A stretch of DNA of 64,000 nt, taken from contig QCFB01000002.1 in assembly GCA_003280345.1 (NCBI GenBank), positions 1 through 64,000 on the forward strand. Direction: 5' to 3'. Origin of the DNA: Prochlorococcus sp. AG-363-A16. Its GTDB lineage: Bacteria > Cyanobacteriota > Cyanobacteriia > PCC-6307 > Cyanobiaceae. The notes under the pieces were generated by a model that saw only the letters and a program-made list of their open reading frames with translations, made no database searches and had not been told where the DNA came from. The position numbers and the translations under genes were made by a program. Positions 1 to 9,798 of the stretch are shown one piece after another. How positions within the stretch are numbered: position 1 is the stretch's first letter; each line of letters opens with the position of its first letter.

Positions 1-1
1 T

Positions 2-178
2 GGAAGAATCGGCTTAAATACAGCTCTTTTAGAAGGCCCTCCCGGAGAAATCCTGATTGAGAAAGACAAGGTAATGTCTGAAGCTACTGAACGAGCGAAA
101 AAAGCTCAAAGCATTCTCATTCAAGCCAATAAACATCAAGACCAAGAACAACCTGAACAATCAGAAAAGCAAACTTGA
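2..178 (+). CDS. C-terminal end of an S1-domain (ribosomal protein S1-like) protein, partial
   Basis: The open frame enters from the left edge and stops with TGA at 176-178, giving 58 residues. The first part (G-R-I-G-L-N-T, then E-G-P-P-G-E-I-L and an Ala/Glu/Arg/Lys-rich helix) resembles the last strand and C-terminal helix of cyanobacterial ribosomal protein S1 homologs, which end in similar wording. The tail is Gln/Glu-rich. The stop lies 2 bp before the ATG of the next gene, so the two are probably co-transcribed. The identification rests on a short resemblance; the S1 domains themselves are outside the window, and another protein cannot be excluded. Confidence 0.5.
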   Translation, partial: GRIGLNTALLEGPPGEILIEKDKVMSEATERAKKAQSILIQANKHQDQEQPEQSEKQT

Positions 179-180
179 AA

Positions 181-1074
181 ATGGGCGAAACGTCTTCTGG
201 AAATCCAAACCTTCTCCGAAAAGCAGACTGGGAATTGGACTTTTATTCACGACCAATCTTAGAAAGTGATGGCAAAAAGCGATGGGAGCTACTTATCACA
301 AGCACTCAAGACCTCACAGGGAGAGAGGCCTTCAGATGGGAAAAAAAATGCCCAGCAGGAGAAGTTAATTCTATTTGGCTTACTGCTGCACTTCAAGAAG
401 CCTTAGACGATGCTCAGAGGAAGGGTTGGAACCAGCCAATGAAGTTGCGCTGCTGGAGAACTTCTATGAAAACCATGATTAAGAAAGCAGCGTCAAAAGT
501 AGGTCTAGAGGTTGTTCCAAGTAGACGTACCTACTCTCTACTTGACTGGTTGATCGAACGAGAAAGGGATGTTTATCCAAATGAAGAAGGCTATATGGCT
601 GGTCCATTAGCACCTCCTCCATCACCAGTTACAAGCATTCCACTTCCACTGCCTGAAGCCATGAGAGGAGATGCTTGGAGCCTGGCAACCATTCCATTAG
701 GGATGCTTAAAGAAGCTCAAGAGTGGACCATAGAGTTCAATGGATTACTTCCTATTAAACAAGACATTGATGAGTCCATCGAAATTCCAGGGTTAAGGCT
801 ATTTAGCAAAAAAAGAGCACTTGCCCTTGCTGGACGGCTTGGGGGGCTAGAGCCATCCAAGCTTGTAATAGAAGGCTCTAAATTACTGCTAGAAGCAGGA
901 CAAGAAGATGCATGGCTAGTAACAGATTTACAGCCAGAGCAAGCAAAAACGACTCAGCAATCCCTTGTTAATTCTAGAAAGAATGCAGATGGACTTCATT
1001 TTATAGCAATTCAAACAACTCCTGAAGATAAATCCTTTGCTGGATTCTGGATGTTACGCGACATCCCAAGTTAA
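181..1074 (+). CDS. Tab2/Atab2-like RNA-binding protein
   Basis: The 297-residue product matches the Tab2 family (formerly DUF1092): the opening W-E-L-D-F-Y-S-R-P-I segment and the W-E-L-L-I strand are family hallmarks. In Chlamydomonas and Arabidopsis, Tab2/ATAB2 binds chloroplast mRNA and is needed for translation of photosystem I (psaB) or both photosystems. A similar role in translation or assembly of photosystem proteins is inferred here. No signal peptide or membrane segment is visible, so it is probably cytosolic. I chose ATG 181; an in-frame TTG at 175 would overlap the previous stop by 4 bp. The next gene follows after about 60 bp. Confidence 0.9.
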   Translation: MGETSSGNPNLLRKADWELDFYSRPILESDGKKRWELLITSTQDLTGREAFRWEKKCPAGEVNSIWLTAALQEALDDAQRKGWNQPMKLRCWRTSMKTMIKKAASKVGLEVVPSRRTYSLLDWLIERERDVYPNEEGYMAGPLAPPPSPVTSIPLPLPEAMRGDAWSLATIPLGMLKEAQEWTIEFNGLLPIKQDIDESIEIPGLRLFSKKRALALAGRLGGLEPSKLVIEGSKLLLEAGQEDAWLVTDLQPEQAKTTQQSLVNSRKNADGLHFIAIQTTPEDKSFAGFWMLRDIPS

Positions 1075-1138
1075 CTGAAAATTTCATTTATAAAGTTTTC
1101 AATAAATCAATCACTCTCCCTTCCTAATTAATAGAAAA

Positions 1139-1933
1139 ATGAATCCAACTAAAGGGTGGAAGTGGGTCAAATCAATTGAAGGCAACTACCTACAATCAGA
1201 ATTACTATTTAACAATGGTTTTGAGCATGGTTTCTTTACAAGAGAATGGGATAATTTACCTCCTAAAGAATTATCTATAAAACTAGATAATGATTTAAGT
1301 ATTCATTTAATGAAGCAAGTTCATGGCGACAAAGTAATTAAAGCATCGAGCACTTCAGATTCAAATCCAATAAAAGCTGATGGACTAATAAGTGACAACA
1401 TGAAACAAAGCCTTTGGGTTTATACCGCCGATTGCATACCAGTCCTAATAGGAAATAGAAGAAATGGTATCGTCTCAGCATGCCATGTAGGCTGGAGAGG
1501 GGTATCGAATAATATTCTTTCAAAAGTTGTAAAAAAAATGGATTCAGCCAATAAGATAAAGGAATCACTATTTGTAGCACTTGGTCCAGCTATTAGCGGC
1601 AAAAATTATCAAGTAAGTCTAAATGTTGCCGAATCGATTTACGATGGACTCTTATTGGCAAGCGAAAAAGAATCACAATCATTAGAAACCAAAGATAAAC
1701 TCAATAGGCTTTATTCACTTGGGATTATTAGCTCTTCAGTTAATCCAAACAAAGTCATGCTTGATATTCGATTAGCAGCTGCGAATCAATTTTTTAATTT
1801 GGGAATAAATAACGCCCAATTATCTATAAGTCCTTTTTGCACTTATAGCAACGAAAATCTTTTCAACTCTTGGAGAAGAAATCAAGTCAAGTCTTTCCAA
1901 TGGAGTGGAATTGCATCCAAAACAATTAATTAA
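1139..1933 (+). CDS. pgeF: Peptidoglycan editing factor PgeF (YfiH/laccase-domain family)
   Basis: This 264-residue protein belongs to the YfiH/DUF152 family, once called multicopper polyphenol oxidase. The three metal or catalytic residues are visible: His62 in Q-V-H-G, Cys99 in T-A-D-C, and His116 in C-H-V-G-W-R-G. In E. coli, PgeF removes wrongly incorporated L-Ser from UDP-MurNAc precursors; other members act on purine nucleosides, so the substrate here is open. The start is ATG 1139. Its 3' end overlaps the end of the convergent FAD oxidoreductase gene by 8 bp, leaving no room for a separate terminator. Confidence 0.88.
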   Translation: MNPTKGWKWVKSIEGNYLQSELLFNNGFEHGFFTREWDNLPPKELSIKLDNDLSIHLMKQVHGDKVIKASSTSDSNPIKADGLISDNMKQSLWVYTADCIPVLIGNRRNGIVSACHVGWRGVSNNILSKVVKKMDSANKIKESLFVALGPAISGKNYQVSLNVAESIYDGLLLASEKESQSLETKDKLNRLYSLGIISSSVNPNKVMLDIRLAAANQFFNLGINNAQLSISPFCTYSNENLFNSWRRNQVKSFQWSGIASKTIN

Positions 1934-3596
1934 AATTTCTAATTATAATTTTTGCGAGTGATTCAGCAGCTTTTATTCCGTCAATTCCTGCTGAAAGAAT
2001 GCCTCCTGCATAGCCTGCACCTTCTCCCGCAGGAATTAAACCTTTGGTATTAACAGACTCAAAATACTTATCTCTAGGAATACGCACAGGGGAAGATGTT
2101 CTTGTCTCAATCCCAGTCAAAACTGTATCAGGGTGATCAAATGAATCTAATCGTTTTGCAAAAATAGGCAAAGCCTCCCTTATAGCATCAACAAACGGCC
2201 TAGGTAATGACTTATTTAAATCAGAAAGGTTAATTCCTGGCAAATAAGATGGTTTTACCTTCCCAAGATGCTTCGAAGGTTTACAAGCAAGAAAATCTTC
2301 CAAACGTTGCACAGGGGCAAAATAATTCTCCCCGCCCAAAAGAAAAGCATTTCTTTCAAGATCACGCTGAAAAAACAAGCCTGCTAGAGGATCTCCTGAC
2401 CATCGCTCGTATTTGAGCAAATCTTCTTTAATCAAATTAACTACCAAAGCACTATTTGCATTCCGTTCATTTCGGGAATGTTGACTCATCCCATTAGTTA
2501 CCACACAACCTTCTTCAGAGGTTGATCCAACGACCAATCCACCAGGGCACATACAGAAGCTATAAACACATCTACCATTAGTGGCATGATGGACGAGTTT
2601 ATATTCAGCATGCCCTAATTGAGGGTGTCCAGCCATTTGGCCCCAACGTGCATGGTCAATAATGTCTTGTGGGTGCTCTATTCGAAAGCCAATAGAAAAA
2701 TTCTTTTGTTCAAGGCGTACCCCAACTCTGTCCAACATTTGGAAACTATCTCGGGCAGAATGTCCAAGCGCAAGAATCAAAAAGCGTGTAGGAATAGAGC
2801 CTCCATCGCCAAGCTTTATTCCTTTTACCTGGAGTGGTTTAAGTATTCCTTTGTCTTCTGAAGTCTTCTCAAGTAAAAGTTCATCCATTCGAGTTTCAAA
2901 ACGAATCTCACCCCCAAGTTCTTCAATTCTTGATCTAAGTCCTCGGACGACTGTCGCCAATTTAAATGTGCCGATATGAGGGCGATGCGAAATTAAAATC
3001 TCTGGATTTGCTCCACTTAATACCAATTCCTCCAGCACCTTTCTTCCATAATGCTCTGGATCACTAACTTGGCTATATAACTTTCCGTCAGAAAAAGTAC
3101 CTGCACCACCCTCCCCAAATTGCACATTGGAGTCATTGTTAAGCGGTTTCTCACCTCGCCAAAACCGAAAAGTATCTTTAGTCCTTTTTTTAATAGATAA
3201 ACCTCGCTCTAAAAGTAAGGGCTTAAAGCCCATCTGCGCAAGAAGAAGCGCTGCGAAATAGCCACATGGGCCTGCTCCTACAATTACTGGACGATCTTCC
3301 TCTTTTATATAAAAGTTCTTTGGAGCTTTTGCAATAGGCCTATATTTAGTATCGGGTGCTTTCTTGACTTTCTTCTGATTAGAAAAAGTTTTCAATAGAG
3401 CATCTTCATCTGTTACTGAAACATCAACGCTATATATAAGTTTTATACTTTCATGGCATCTTGCGTCAATACTTCGCCTAACAATTCTGTGGCTTATCAG
3501 ACGTGAAGAACAAATCTTCAGAATCTTATAAATTGCATCTTCCAGATCATCAGGCTGATGCCCCAAGGGAAGCTTAATTTCACTTAACCTCAACAC
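1926..3596 (-). CDS. FAD-dependent dehydrogenase (COG2509 type)
   Basis: This 556-residue flavoprotein has a central Rossmann fold: V-G-A-G-P-C-G-Y-F-A-A-L at about residues 105-117, followed by L-L-L-E-R-G. It also has the F-G-E-G-G-A-G-T-F-S-D-G-K segment typical of the COG2509 uncharacterised FAD-dependent dehydrogenases. The C-terminus carries the usual second flavin-binding signature, G-E-G-A-G-Y-A-G-G-I-L-S-A-G. About 95 N-terminal residues precede the dinucleotide fold, as is normal for this family. The substrate is unknown. It is probably soluble and transcribed alone, convergent with pgeF. Confidence 0.85.
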   Translation of the reverse strand: MLRLSEIKLPLGHQPDDLEDAIYKILKICSSRLISHRIVRRSIDARCHESIKLIYSVDVSVTDEDALLKTFSNQKKVKKAPDTKYRPIAKAPKNFYIKEEDRPVIVGAGPCGYFAALLLAQMGFKPLLLERGLSIKKRTKDTFRFWRGEKPLNNDSNVQFGEGGAGTFSDGKLYSQVSDPEHYGRKVLEELVLSGANPEILISHRPHIGTFKLATVVRGLRSRIEELGGEIRFETRMDELLLEKTSEDKGILKPLQVKGIKLGDGGSIPTRFLILALGHSARDSFQMLDRVGVRLEQKNFSIGFRIEHPQDIIDHARWGQMAGHPQLGHAEYKLVHHATNGRCVYSFCMCPGGLVVGSTSEEGCVVTNGMSQHSRNERNANSALVVNLIKEDLLKYERWSGDPLAGLFFQRDLERNAFLLGGENYFAPVQRLEDFLACKPSKHLGKVKPSYLPGINLSDLNKSLPRPFVDAIREALPIFAKRLDSFDHPDTVLTGIETRTSSPVRIPRDKYFESVNTKGLIPAGEGAGYAGGILSAGIDGIKAAESLAKIIIRNFN

Positions 3597-3806
3597 AATC
3601 TATACCTCAAAAGGAAAGTATTAGGAAGAAATAAGAAAATTCTCTATACCTCTATTCCACTTTAAAGTTCCAAGGGAAATTAGATTCCCTCATAGAGCTT
3701 ACATCCAATAAATAAATTGTGTACATAAAAATATCAAAAAAGCAGATCAAAATAAAAACTAAATTCATTTAAGCAAGGTTGTAAGAAGATAATATTTTTT
3801 TTAATT

Positions 3807-4151
3807 TCAGCAGGTCTGACGCCCTAATCCATTAAACTCAAGGTCTTTACTAAGGTCATTCTCTTCCCCTATTGGTATTACCCTTGCAAGCAACACACCA
3901 TCAATAGAACCTTGAGGCTTCAAGTTGACTTTCTTTCGTCTTGGCAAAATTTTCTTTAACAATTTAATCGCTGCATCTTCACTAGAAGGATCAACTTCTA
4001 AACAAGCAATTCTAACTGTATAAGTGCGATTATTATCACCTAACTCTAAAAGTGTTGAGCTTCGAATCTGTAAAACCTCTGCAGCATATATAGCTCTAGG
4101 TGTAAGTATGCAAACAAAAAGAAGAAGCAAAGCAAGTAAATTCTTCATCAA
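3807..4151 (-). CDS. Secreted SNase-like (thermonuclease-fold) small protein
   Basis: The 114-residue product has a clear signal peptide (M-M-K-N, then a Leu-rich core, with probable cleavage after Ala-Ala near residue 24). The mature part reads like the beta-barrel of a staphylococcal nuclease homolog: V-R-I-A-C-L-E-V, then an Ala-rich helix, then V-N-L-K-P-Q-G-x-x-D-G-x-L-L-A-R-V. The Arg/Glu catalytic set of true thermonucleases is not convincingly present, so nuclease activity is uncertain. ATG 4151 directly abuts the ilvB stop at 4152, so the gene is probably co-transcribed with ilvB. The function is unknown. Confidence 0.7.
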   Translation of the reverse strand: MMKNLLALLLLFVCILTPRAIYAAEVLQIRSSTLLELGDNNRTYTVRIACLEVDPSSEDAAIKLLKKILPRRKKVNLKPQGSIDGVLLARVIPIGEENDLSKDLEFNGLGRQTC

Positions 4152-6005
4152 TCAATATAAATTTCCGCATTCTGGACAGTACTTATATCCATCAAGATTC
4201 GATGCTCCACATGAATTGCAATGAATAGTTAAATTCATCTCATTTTCTCCATCACCAGGCAATCCAACCATCTGAGCATTACTTTTTCCTGGAGGCACCA
4301 TCGGATAACAGTTTTCACCTCTACGAACATGTACATCTACAAGAACTGGTCCAGAAGTATTAATAGCCTTTGAAAGTCCTTTTTCCAAATCTTTTCTATC
4401 ATTTATCAAAACACCTTCGATACCAAACGCCTTGGCCAAAGCAATAAAGTCCGGCATCCCCGGGAGCATATCTGAAGCTGAATAGCGCTCGTCGTAAAAG
4501 CTCTCTTGCCATTGACGAACCATGCCTTGCCATTGATTATTAACAATCACAATTTTGACTGGCAACTTGTATTGGCAAATAGTCGCTAACTCTTGAATAT
4601 TCATCAAGATACTTGCATCTCCGGCAATACAAACAACTTGGCTAGATGGCTTTGCCATCTGGACACCTAAAGCTGCAGGCACGCCATACCCCATAGTTCC
4701 AAGGCCTGCACTGCTAATCCATTGTCTTGGTCCATTCCTAAGGTATTGAGCAGCCCACATCTGATGCTGCCCTACATCAGTAGTTATGTATGCATCTGGA
4801 ATGAGGTTTCGAATTTCCAAAAGAACCTCTTGAGGATAAATCGGCCCTTCTTTAGGAGGAGTAAATAAGGGATAGCGTTTTTTCCAGCTTTCAATTCTGG
4901 CGAGCCATTCAGAAGTCTTCGTTACAACATTCCTTTGATTACTAATAGCAAGTAAATCCTCCAAACTTTTTCTTAAATCACCTAAGACCGCAACGTCTGC
5001 AATCCTGTTCTTGCTAACCTCTGCAGGATCAATTTCAAAGTGAATAATCTTTGCTTTAGGAGCAAAGGTGTCTAATTTTCCTGTGACTCTGTCATCAAAA
5101 CGTGCACCAATAGCTATTAATAAATCACACTCAGTAACTGCAAAATTTGCATAAGCAGTTCCATGCATTCCAAGCATTCCCACTGAAAGAGGATGACGCT
5201 CATCAAATGCACCTTTACCCATCAAAGTAGTTGTTATAGGCAACTGATAACGTTTTGCTAAAGCAGCCAAACCCTCGTGAGCTCCGGCAGAAATCACTCC
5301 TCCTCCTGCATAAATAAGAGGTCTACGAGCCTTTTCAATCAACGCTAAAGCTGAAGCAATCGATGGTGAGTCTGGAGGCAAAGGAACTCGAAACCCTGGA
5401 GGCGTAATTGCACCTGGTTGAACTGGAACGTAATCAAATAGCTCCTGACCAACATCTTTAGGTATGTCAATAAGAACAGGTCCTGGCCGACCAGAAGCTG
5501 CTATCAAAAAAGCCAGAGAGACCACTGAAGCCAAATCAGATGGATCCCTAACAACCCAAGAATGTTTCACTATGGGCAGGGTGATTCCAAAAATATCTGT
5601 TTCTTGAAATGCATCAGTGCCTATAGAGGGTCGAGGAACTTGTCCAGTGACCACGACCAAAGGGACTGAGTCCATTTGCGCAGTAGCAATTCCTGTAACT
5701 AGGTTTGTTGCACCTGGCCCAGATGTGCCAAAACAAACTCCAACTTTTCCTGTTGCTCTTGCATATCCATCCGCCGCATGAGCAGCACCTTGCTCATGCC
5801 GAACCAAGATATGTTTCAACCAACCTTTTTCTTCTGCCTTGTGAACAGCGTCGTATATCGGAAGAATCGCTCCACCGGGATATCCAAATATCGTATTGAC
5901 CCCATGCCTTCGAAGAGCATCCATTAGGGCGTCAGCCCCTGTCATCTGATGATGCTCCTGATTTTCTGCATCACCTAGAGTCTTAGGTGAAGAAGTCAGG
6001 GTCAC
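4152..6005 (-). CDS. ilvB: Acetolactate synthase large subunit with C-terminal zinc ribbon
   Basis: This is the catalytic subunit of acetohydroxyacid synthase, the first common step of Val/Leu/Ile synthesis (ThDP, Mg2+ and FAD dependent). The N-terminal ThDP glutamate lies in [12 protein letters not shown]. The C-terminal ThDP motif runs from G-D-A-S-I to V-N-N-Q-W-Q-G-M. The normal family end is reached near N-A-Q-M-V-G-L-P. After it come about 35 extra residues holding Cys596, Cys599, Cys610 and Cys613 (CxxC-x10-CxxC), a rubredoxin-type zinc ribbon. The start is GTG 6005; an ATG at residue 21 is also possible. The regulatory subunit ilvH is not in the window. Confidence 0.96.
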   Translation of the reverse strand: MTLTSSPKTLGDAENQEHHQMTGADALMDALRRHGVNTIFGYPGGAILPIYDAVHKAEEKGWLKHILVRHEQGAAHAADGYARATGKVGVCFGTSGPGATNLVTGIATAQMDSVPLVVVTGQVPRPSIGTDAFQETDIFGITLPIVKHSWVVRDPSDLASVVSLAFLIAASGRPGPVLIDIPKDVGQELFDYVPVQPGAITPPGFRVPLPPDSPSIASALALIEKARRPLIYAGGGVISAGAHEGLAALAKRYQLPITTTLMGKGAFDERHPLSVGMLGMHGTAYANFAVTECDLLIAIGARFDDRVTGKLDTFAPKAKIIHFEIDPAEVSKNRIADVAVLGDLRKSLEDLLAISNQRNVVTKTSEWLARIESWKKRYPLFTPPKEGPIYPQEVLLEIRNLIPDAYITTDVGQHQMWAAQYLRNGPRQWISSAGLGTMGYGVPAALGVQMAKPSSQVVCIAGDASILMNIQELATICQYKLPVKIVIVNNQWQGMVRQWQESFYDERYSASDMLPGMPDFIALAKAFGIEGVLINDRKDLEKGLSKAINTSGPVLVDVHVRRGENCYPMVPPGKSNAQMVGLPGDGENEMNLTIHCNSCGASNLDGYKYCPECGNLY

Positions 6006-6287
6006 GGCAGCGACTAAGTATCAGTGAGTAATAAGAATAAGTGTCTTTGGCGCACTTTGCCTAAGAACAACTAAAGATTACATGCGGATTACACCGCAGA
6101 GGTCTTCTAAATGGATTAATTCAATGATTTTTAGCCCAAATTTTTATTTGCAGTTAATAGATTTACAAAAAGAATGGCAAACGCTCATACCCTCCAAGAA
6201 AAATAAACTACATATAAGTTAATTAAAACCACCAAATAATAGGTGCCTCAAAAGATATTTTATGATCTCTTCTTGGAAAATTGATTC

Positions 6288-7463
6288 TTAAAGAAGACCT
6301 ATCATATGCAGCGGGCCATTACCTCCAACTATTTCCAATAAAAATTCGGCAAACAAAATCATTGCTACTCTTCCATTCCAAACTTCAGAGCTATTGTTCC
6401 ACCCCCATTGCCACTTTTCTTGAGGATATAGCTTTACACCTGAAGGCAAGGTTGCAACCTCATCAAGACCAATCATTGGACCTTCTAAACATGAAACAAC
6501 TAAATCAGCAAGGCCATTTATAAAAAGAGGATATGTATCCAAAGCTGGGACTCTTCGGAAGTTCTTTATCCCAAAACTCTCGGAAATTTTGCGGTATTCA
6601 ATGTCTATTTCTTCTAGTGTCTCGATATGTTCACTAACAAAGCTAATAGGCACAACTACCAATTCATTAGTTCCAGCCTTGCCAAGTTTTTCTAACACTT
6701 CTTCGGTATATGGCTTTAACCATTCCTCTGGACCCACACGACTTTGATAAGAGAGAGAATATGGATTTAAATACCCTAATGTTTTTTCAAGTTTACTCAT
6801 AATCAAGGCAGTGCAATTCTCAATCTCCTTCTGATATGGATCTCCAGCCTCTTCAACATAAATTCTTGGAACTCCATGTGCACTAAAAAAAACATGCGCT
6901 TCCTTAGATGATGCACACAACAGAATTTCTTTTGAAATCAGTTCCACCATTGATTGAACATATCCAGGGTGGTCATACCAACTACGAATACAACGAATAG
7001 GCAATGCCTTGAAACCAGGATCAGACTGGCACAATCGTCTTAGCTCACGAAAACTGGACCCACTAGTACTTATAGAAAAATGAGGGTAAAGAGGAAGAAC
7101 AACAACTTGATTAATCTCATCAGCTTTAATATCTGCAACAGCTGATTCAGTAAAAGGGTGCCAGTAACGCATCGCTACATAAGTTGTGGCATCGATGCCT
7201 CGTTGACGTAATTGGCTCTGCAATTCCCTAGCCTGTTGTTCAGTAATTCGACGTAAAGGGGAGCCTCCGCCAATTAAACGATAGGCCCTTTGAGATTTAG
7301 AGCTCCGCAAGGTACTAATAAACCAAGCCAGAGGCTTCTGAAGAGCAGGGATCGGCAAACGTATGATCTCTGGATCAGAAAAAAGGTTATATAGAAAAGG
7401 ACCAACGTCCTGGATTCGTTCAGGGCCTCCAAGATTCAACAAGAGGATGCCAACCCGAGACAT
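6288..7463 (-). CDS. hemH: Ferrochelatase with C-terminal chlorophyll-binding (Hlip-like) helix
   Basis: This enzyme inserts Fe2+ into protoporphyrin IX, the last step of haem synthesis. The opening [10 protein letters not shown] and the metal-site region F-F-S-A-H-G-V-P are standard. Residues 353-391 form the extra cyanobacterial/plastid CAB domain: W-G-W, a short linker, then E360-x-W-N363-G-R365-x-A-M and a membrane helix, which is the chlorophyll-binding signature. In other cyanobacteria this tail links ferrochelatase to the thylakoid and to pigment balance; the same is inferred here. The gene is divergent from the recombinase gene, with 75 bp between them. Confidence 0.96.
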   Translation of the reverse strand: MSRVGILLLNLGGPERIQDVGPFLYNLFSDPEIIRLPIPALQKPLAWFISTLRSSKSQRAYRLIGGGSPLRRITEQQARELQSQLRQRGIDATTYVAMRYWHPFTESAVADIKADEINQVVVLPLYPHFSISTSGSSFRELRRLCQSDPGFKALPIRCIRSWYDHPGYVQSMVELISKEILLCASSKEAHVFFSAHGVPRIYVEEAGDPYQKEIENCTALIMSKLEKTLGYLNPYSLSYQSRVGPEEWLKPYTEEVLEKLGKAGTNELVVVPISFVSEHIETLEEIDIEYRKISESFGIKNFRRVPALDTYPLFINGLADLVVSCLEGPMIGLDEVATLPSGVKLYPQEKWQWGWNNSSEVWNGRVAMILFAEFLLEIVGGNGPLHMIGLL

Positions 7464-7538
7464 TTGGGGAAGATCTCCTTATAAGGGGGTTGAGAACAAC
7501 CCTTACAAACCACAAGATAGCCATAGCTCTTACTAAAA

Positions 7539-8699
7539 ATGGATCTAAGTGATGAACTGTTCAATATCAATAAGTCTCTTGCCACAAGAGGGATAAAACT
7601 GCGGATTGAACAGCGTGGAGAATCTCTAAGTCTTCGAGGTCCCCTACCTTGCCGCAAATTTCCAGACCTAACTAAAAATCAAAGAATTAGCCTTCGTCTT
7701 AAAGCAAACAAGGAAGATCTCAATGAGGCTGAAAAAATAGTTCATTTAGTAGAATTACAAATAAAGCTAAAACAATTTGATTGGAAAAATTGGATCAAAG
7801 AGCAAAGTCATAACAAAGCCAAGAAAAGAATTAATGATCCTCAGGAAATAATCCAAACATTTGAAAAACAATTCTTTGCAGATCCACAAAGGAGAAGATC
7901 AATCTCTGGAACGAAAACTACTTGGACCTCTTCCTATCTTCCTTACTTTCGTAGATTGTTAGTCCTCTCAAAAGATATGAATAGTAATATAGACTTATCA
8001 CTCCTAAACAAAACACTCGATAGCTATATAGAGAACAGTCGGAGTCGTCAACAATGTGCAACAGCACTTGGAGCTTTAGCTAAAAGTTTAGATATAGAGC
8101 TGCCAGAGAATTGGAGGTCTAAAGCCAACGGCTATGGAATACATAAGGCAAATTTTCGCCAATTGCCAAGTGACGATTTAATCCAACAAATTTGGGAGAA
8201 GATACCTAACCATAGTTGGAGAATGGCGTATGGCCTAATGGCTACTTATGGACTAAGAAATCATGAAATCTTTTTCTGCGATATATCTAGCATTACTAAA
8301 AATGGCGACAAAATACTGCGTGTTTTACCTAATACCAAAACTGGTGAACATCAGGTTTGGCCATTTCATCCAGAATGGGTTGAATTTTTCAAACTAGAGT
8401 ACCTTGGAGCAAACCCTAAAGGCCTTCCAAAAGTAAATACTGACTTAACCAGGACAACACTTCAACAAGTAGGAAGACGAGTCGCAGAGCAATTTCGAAG
8501 ATATAAATTACCTTTGACCCCATATGACCTTCGTCATGCTTGGGCCATAAGAACTATTCACATAGGTCTTCCTGACTCAGTTTCGGCAAGGATGATGGGC
8601 CATTCTGTAGCAATACATACCCGCACATACCACCATTGGATAACACGCAGGGACCAACAAAAAGCAGTAGATACAGCCCTATCAAAGAATTCCACTTGA
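7539..8699 (+). CDS. Tyrosine recombinase (phage integrase/Xer family), stand-alone
   Basis: The 386-residue protein has a C-terminal tyrosine recombinase catalytic domain. The visible catalytic set is Arg240 (Y-G-L-R), Lys267 (N-T-K-T-G), Arg332-His333 (Y-D-L-R-H), His355 (M-M-G-H) and the nucleophile Tyr364 (R-T-Y-H-H-W). Tyr329 stands where the first His of the HxxR box is normally found. The N-terminal 200 residues are helical and basic, suiting an arm/core DNA-binding domain. No tRNA, att repeat or phage gene is adjacent, so this looks like a resident chromosomal recombinase, possibly an Xer-type dimer resolvase, and not a mobile element. That role is inference. Confidence 0.82.
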   Translation: MDLSDELFNINKSLATRGIKLRIEQRGESLSLRGPLPCRKFPDLTKNQRISLRLKANKEDLNEAEKIVHLVELQIKLKQFDWKNWIKEQSHNKAKKRINDPQEIIQTFEKQFFADPQRRRSISGTKTTWTSSYLPYFRRLLVLSKDMNSNIDLSLLNKTLDSYIENSRSRQQCATALGALAKSLDIELPENWRSKANGYGIHKANFRQLPSDDLIQQIWEKIPNHSWRMAYGLMATYGLRNHEIFFCDISSITKNGDKILRVLPNTKTGEHQVWPFHPEWVEFFKLEYLGANPKGLPKVNTDLTRTTLQQVGRRVAEQFRRYKLPLTPYDLRHAWAIRTIHIGLPDSVSARMMGHSVAIHTRTYHHWITRRDQQKAVDTALSKNST

Positions 8700-8826
8700 A
8701 CAAGATTATTAGAAGATGTTCAAGAAATTACAAATTTTAAATTAAAATGTATATTATGGATTTAAATCTCCCCCAAGATTGATATCTATGTTATGACTAC
8801 TTTATCAATATTAAAACAATAATCTT

Positions 8827-9486
8827 TTGGCAGATATAGACAAGTATAAAAAAGAAATTTCGCAAAAAAATGTTCTCTCCCAAGAACTAGACAAAACTGG
8901 CTATCGCCAAAGAATGAAGCAACGCAAGGAAATACAACTTGAACGATTAAAAAAGAAGACCCAAGAGAAAGGACTGATTCTTGTTTTCACTGGCCAAGGG
9001 AAAGGGAAAACGACTGCTGCACTTGGAATGGCCTTGCGTACATTGGGGCATGGAGAAAGGGTCGCTATCATTCAATTTATCAAGGGGGGCTGGGAACCAG
9101 GCGAGGCAAGAGCACTCAAAGTCTTTGGAGAGGCATTGGAATGGCACGCCCTTGGCGAAGGTTTCACATGGGAGACACAAGATAGAGAACGCGACAAACT
9201 GCTTATTGATTCAGCTTGGGAAAAGGCTTTAACTTATCTTCGAAGCAAAAGCCACAAACTCGTCATACTTGATGAAATCAACATAGCCATTAAGCACGGA
9301 CACCTTGCACCAGAAGAGGTAATCAGAGGAGTTAGAAATAGACCTCCTTTTTCACATGTAGTTCTTACAGGCAGAGGAGCACCAAAGGAACTTCTTGATA
9401 ACGCAGACTTAGTAACAGAAATGAAATTGATTCACCATCCTTTCAAAGAGCAAGGAGTAAAAGCTCAAGCAGGCATTGAATTCTAA
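8827..9486 (+). CDS. cobO: Corrinoid (cob(I)alamin) adenosyltransferase, CobO/BtuR type
   Basis: The enzyme transfers the adenosyl group of ATP to cob(I)alamin or cob(I)yrinic acid diamide in adenosylcobalamin synthesis. The P-loop is F-T-G-Q-G-K-G-K-T-T at residues 54-63. It is followed by A-L-R-T-L-G-H-G and I-Q-F-I-K-G-G-W, and later by I-L-D-E-I-N, all typical of CobO. The listed start is TTG 8827; an ATG at 8914 would leave a normal 190-residue CobO, so the true start is unsettled. A second cobalamin gene, cobK, lies at 29.4 kb. Confidence 0.92.
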   Translation: MADIDKYKKEISQKNVLSQELDKTGYRQRMKQRKEIQLERLKKKTQEKGLILVFTGQGKGKTTAALGMALRTLGHGERVAIIQFIKGGWEPGEARALKVFGEALEWHALGEGFTWETQDRERDKLLIDSAWEKALTYLRSKSHKLVILDEINIAIKHGHLAPEEVIRGVRNRPPFSHVVLTGRGAPKELLDNADLVTEMKLIHHPFKEQGVKAQAGIEF

Positions 9487-9496
9487 AAAAAAATAT

Positions 9497-9682
9497 TCAT
9501 CTTTCATCTAAATCCGCTTTAAGAAGCTGTGTAGATGCCACCAAAACTGATAGGCCACTTACCAGTAATGCTCTATAAACAGTTGGTTCTTTCCAACAAA
9601 AAGAGTCTTTAACAACTCGTTCCAATGCCGAAATAGTTAACCTGGCCATCAGACAACTTTTACTATCAAAGTGCTCTGTCAT
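9497..9682 (-). CDS. Small protein of unknown function
   Basis: This ATG-started 61-codon frame fills the gap between cobO and pyrH on the opposite strand without overlapping either. The product is moderately hydrophobic in its middle (Y-R-A-L-L-V-S-G-L-S-V-L-V-A-S), which could be one amphipathic or short membrane helix, and it ends in charged residues. I do not recognise a family. Its position, the absence of any other coding frame here and the protein-like composition favour a real gene, but homologs in related strains would have to confirm it. Confidence 0.45.
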   Translation of the reverse strand: MTEHFDSKSCLMARLTISALERVVKDSFCWKEPTVYRALLVSGLSVLVASTQLLKADLDER

Positions 9683-9798
9683 AAAGACTTGTCATTTAAT
9701 TAATACAAGCGGAAAGCAAAAGAGATAACTACTAAACCCATACGGATTTGAATGTGTCCGATGAAGCCTTGCTACTGTCATCAAGATATTGATCTTGA

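Noticed and set aside
7539-8699. Prophage or tRNA-linked mobile element around the tyrosine recombinase
   Set aside because: No tRNA, direct repeats, phage genes or composition shift are seen; flanks are core genes (hemH, cobO).
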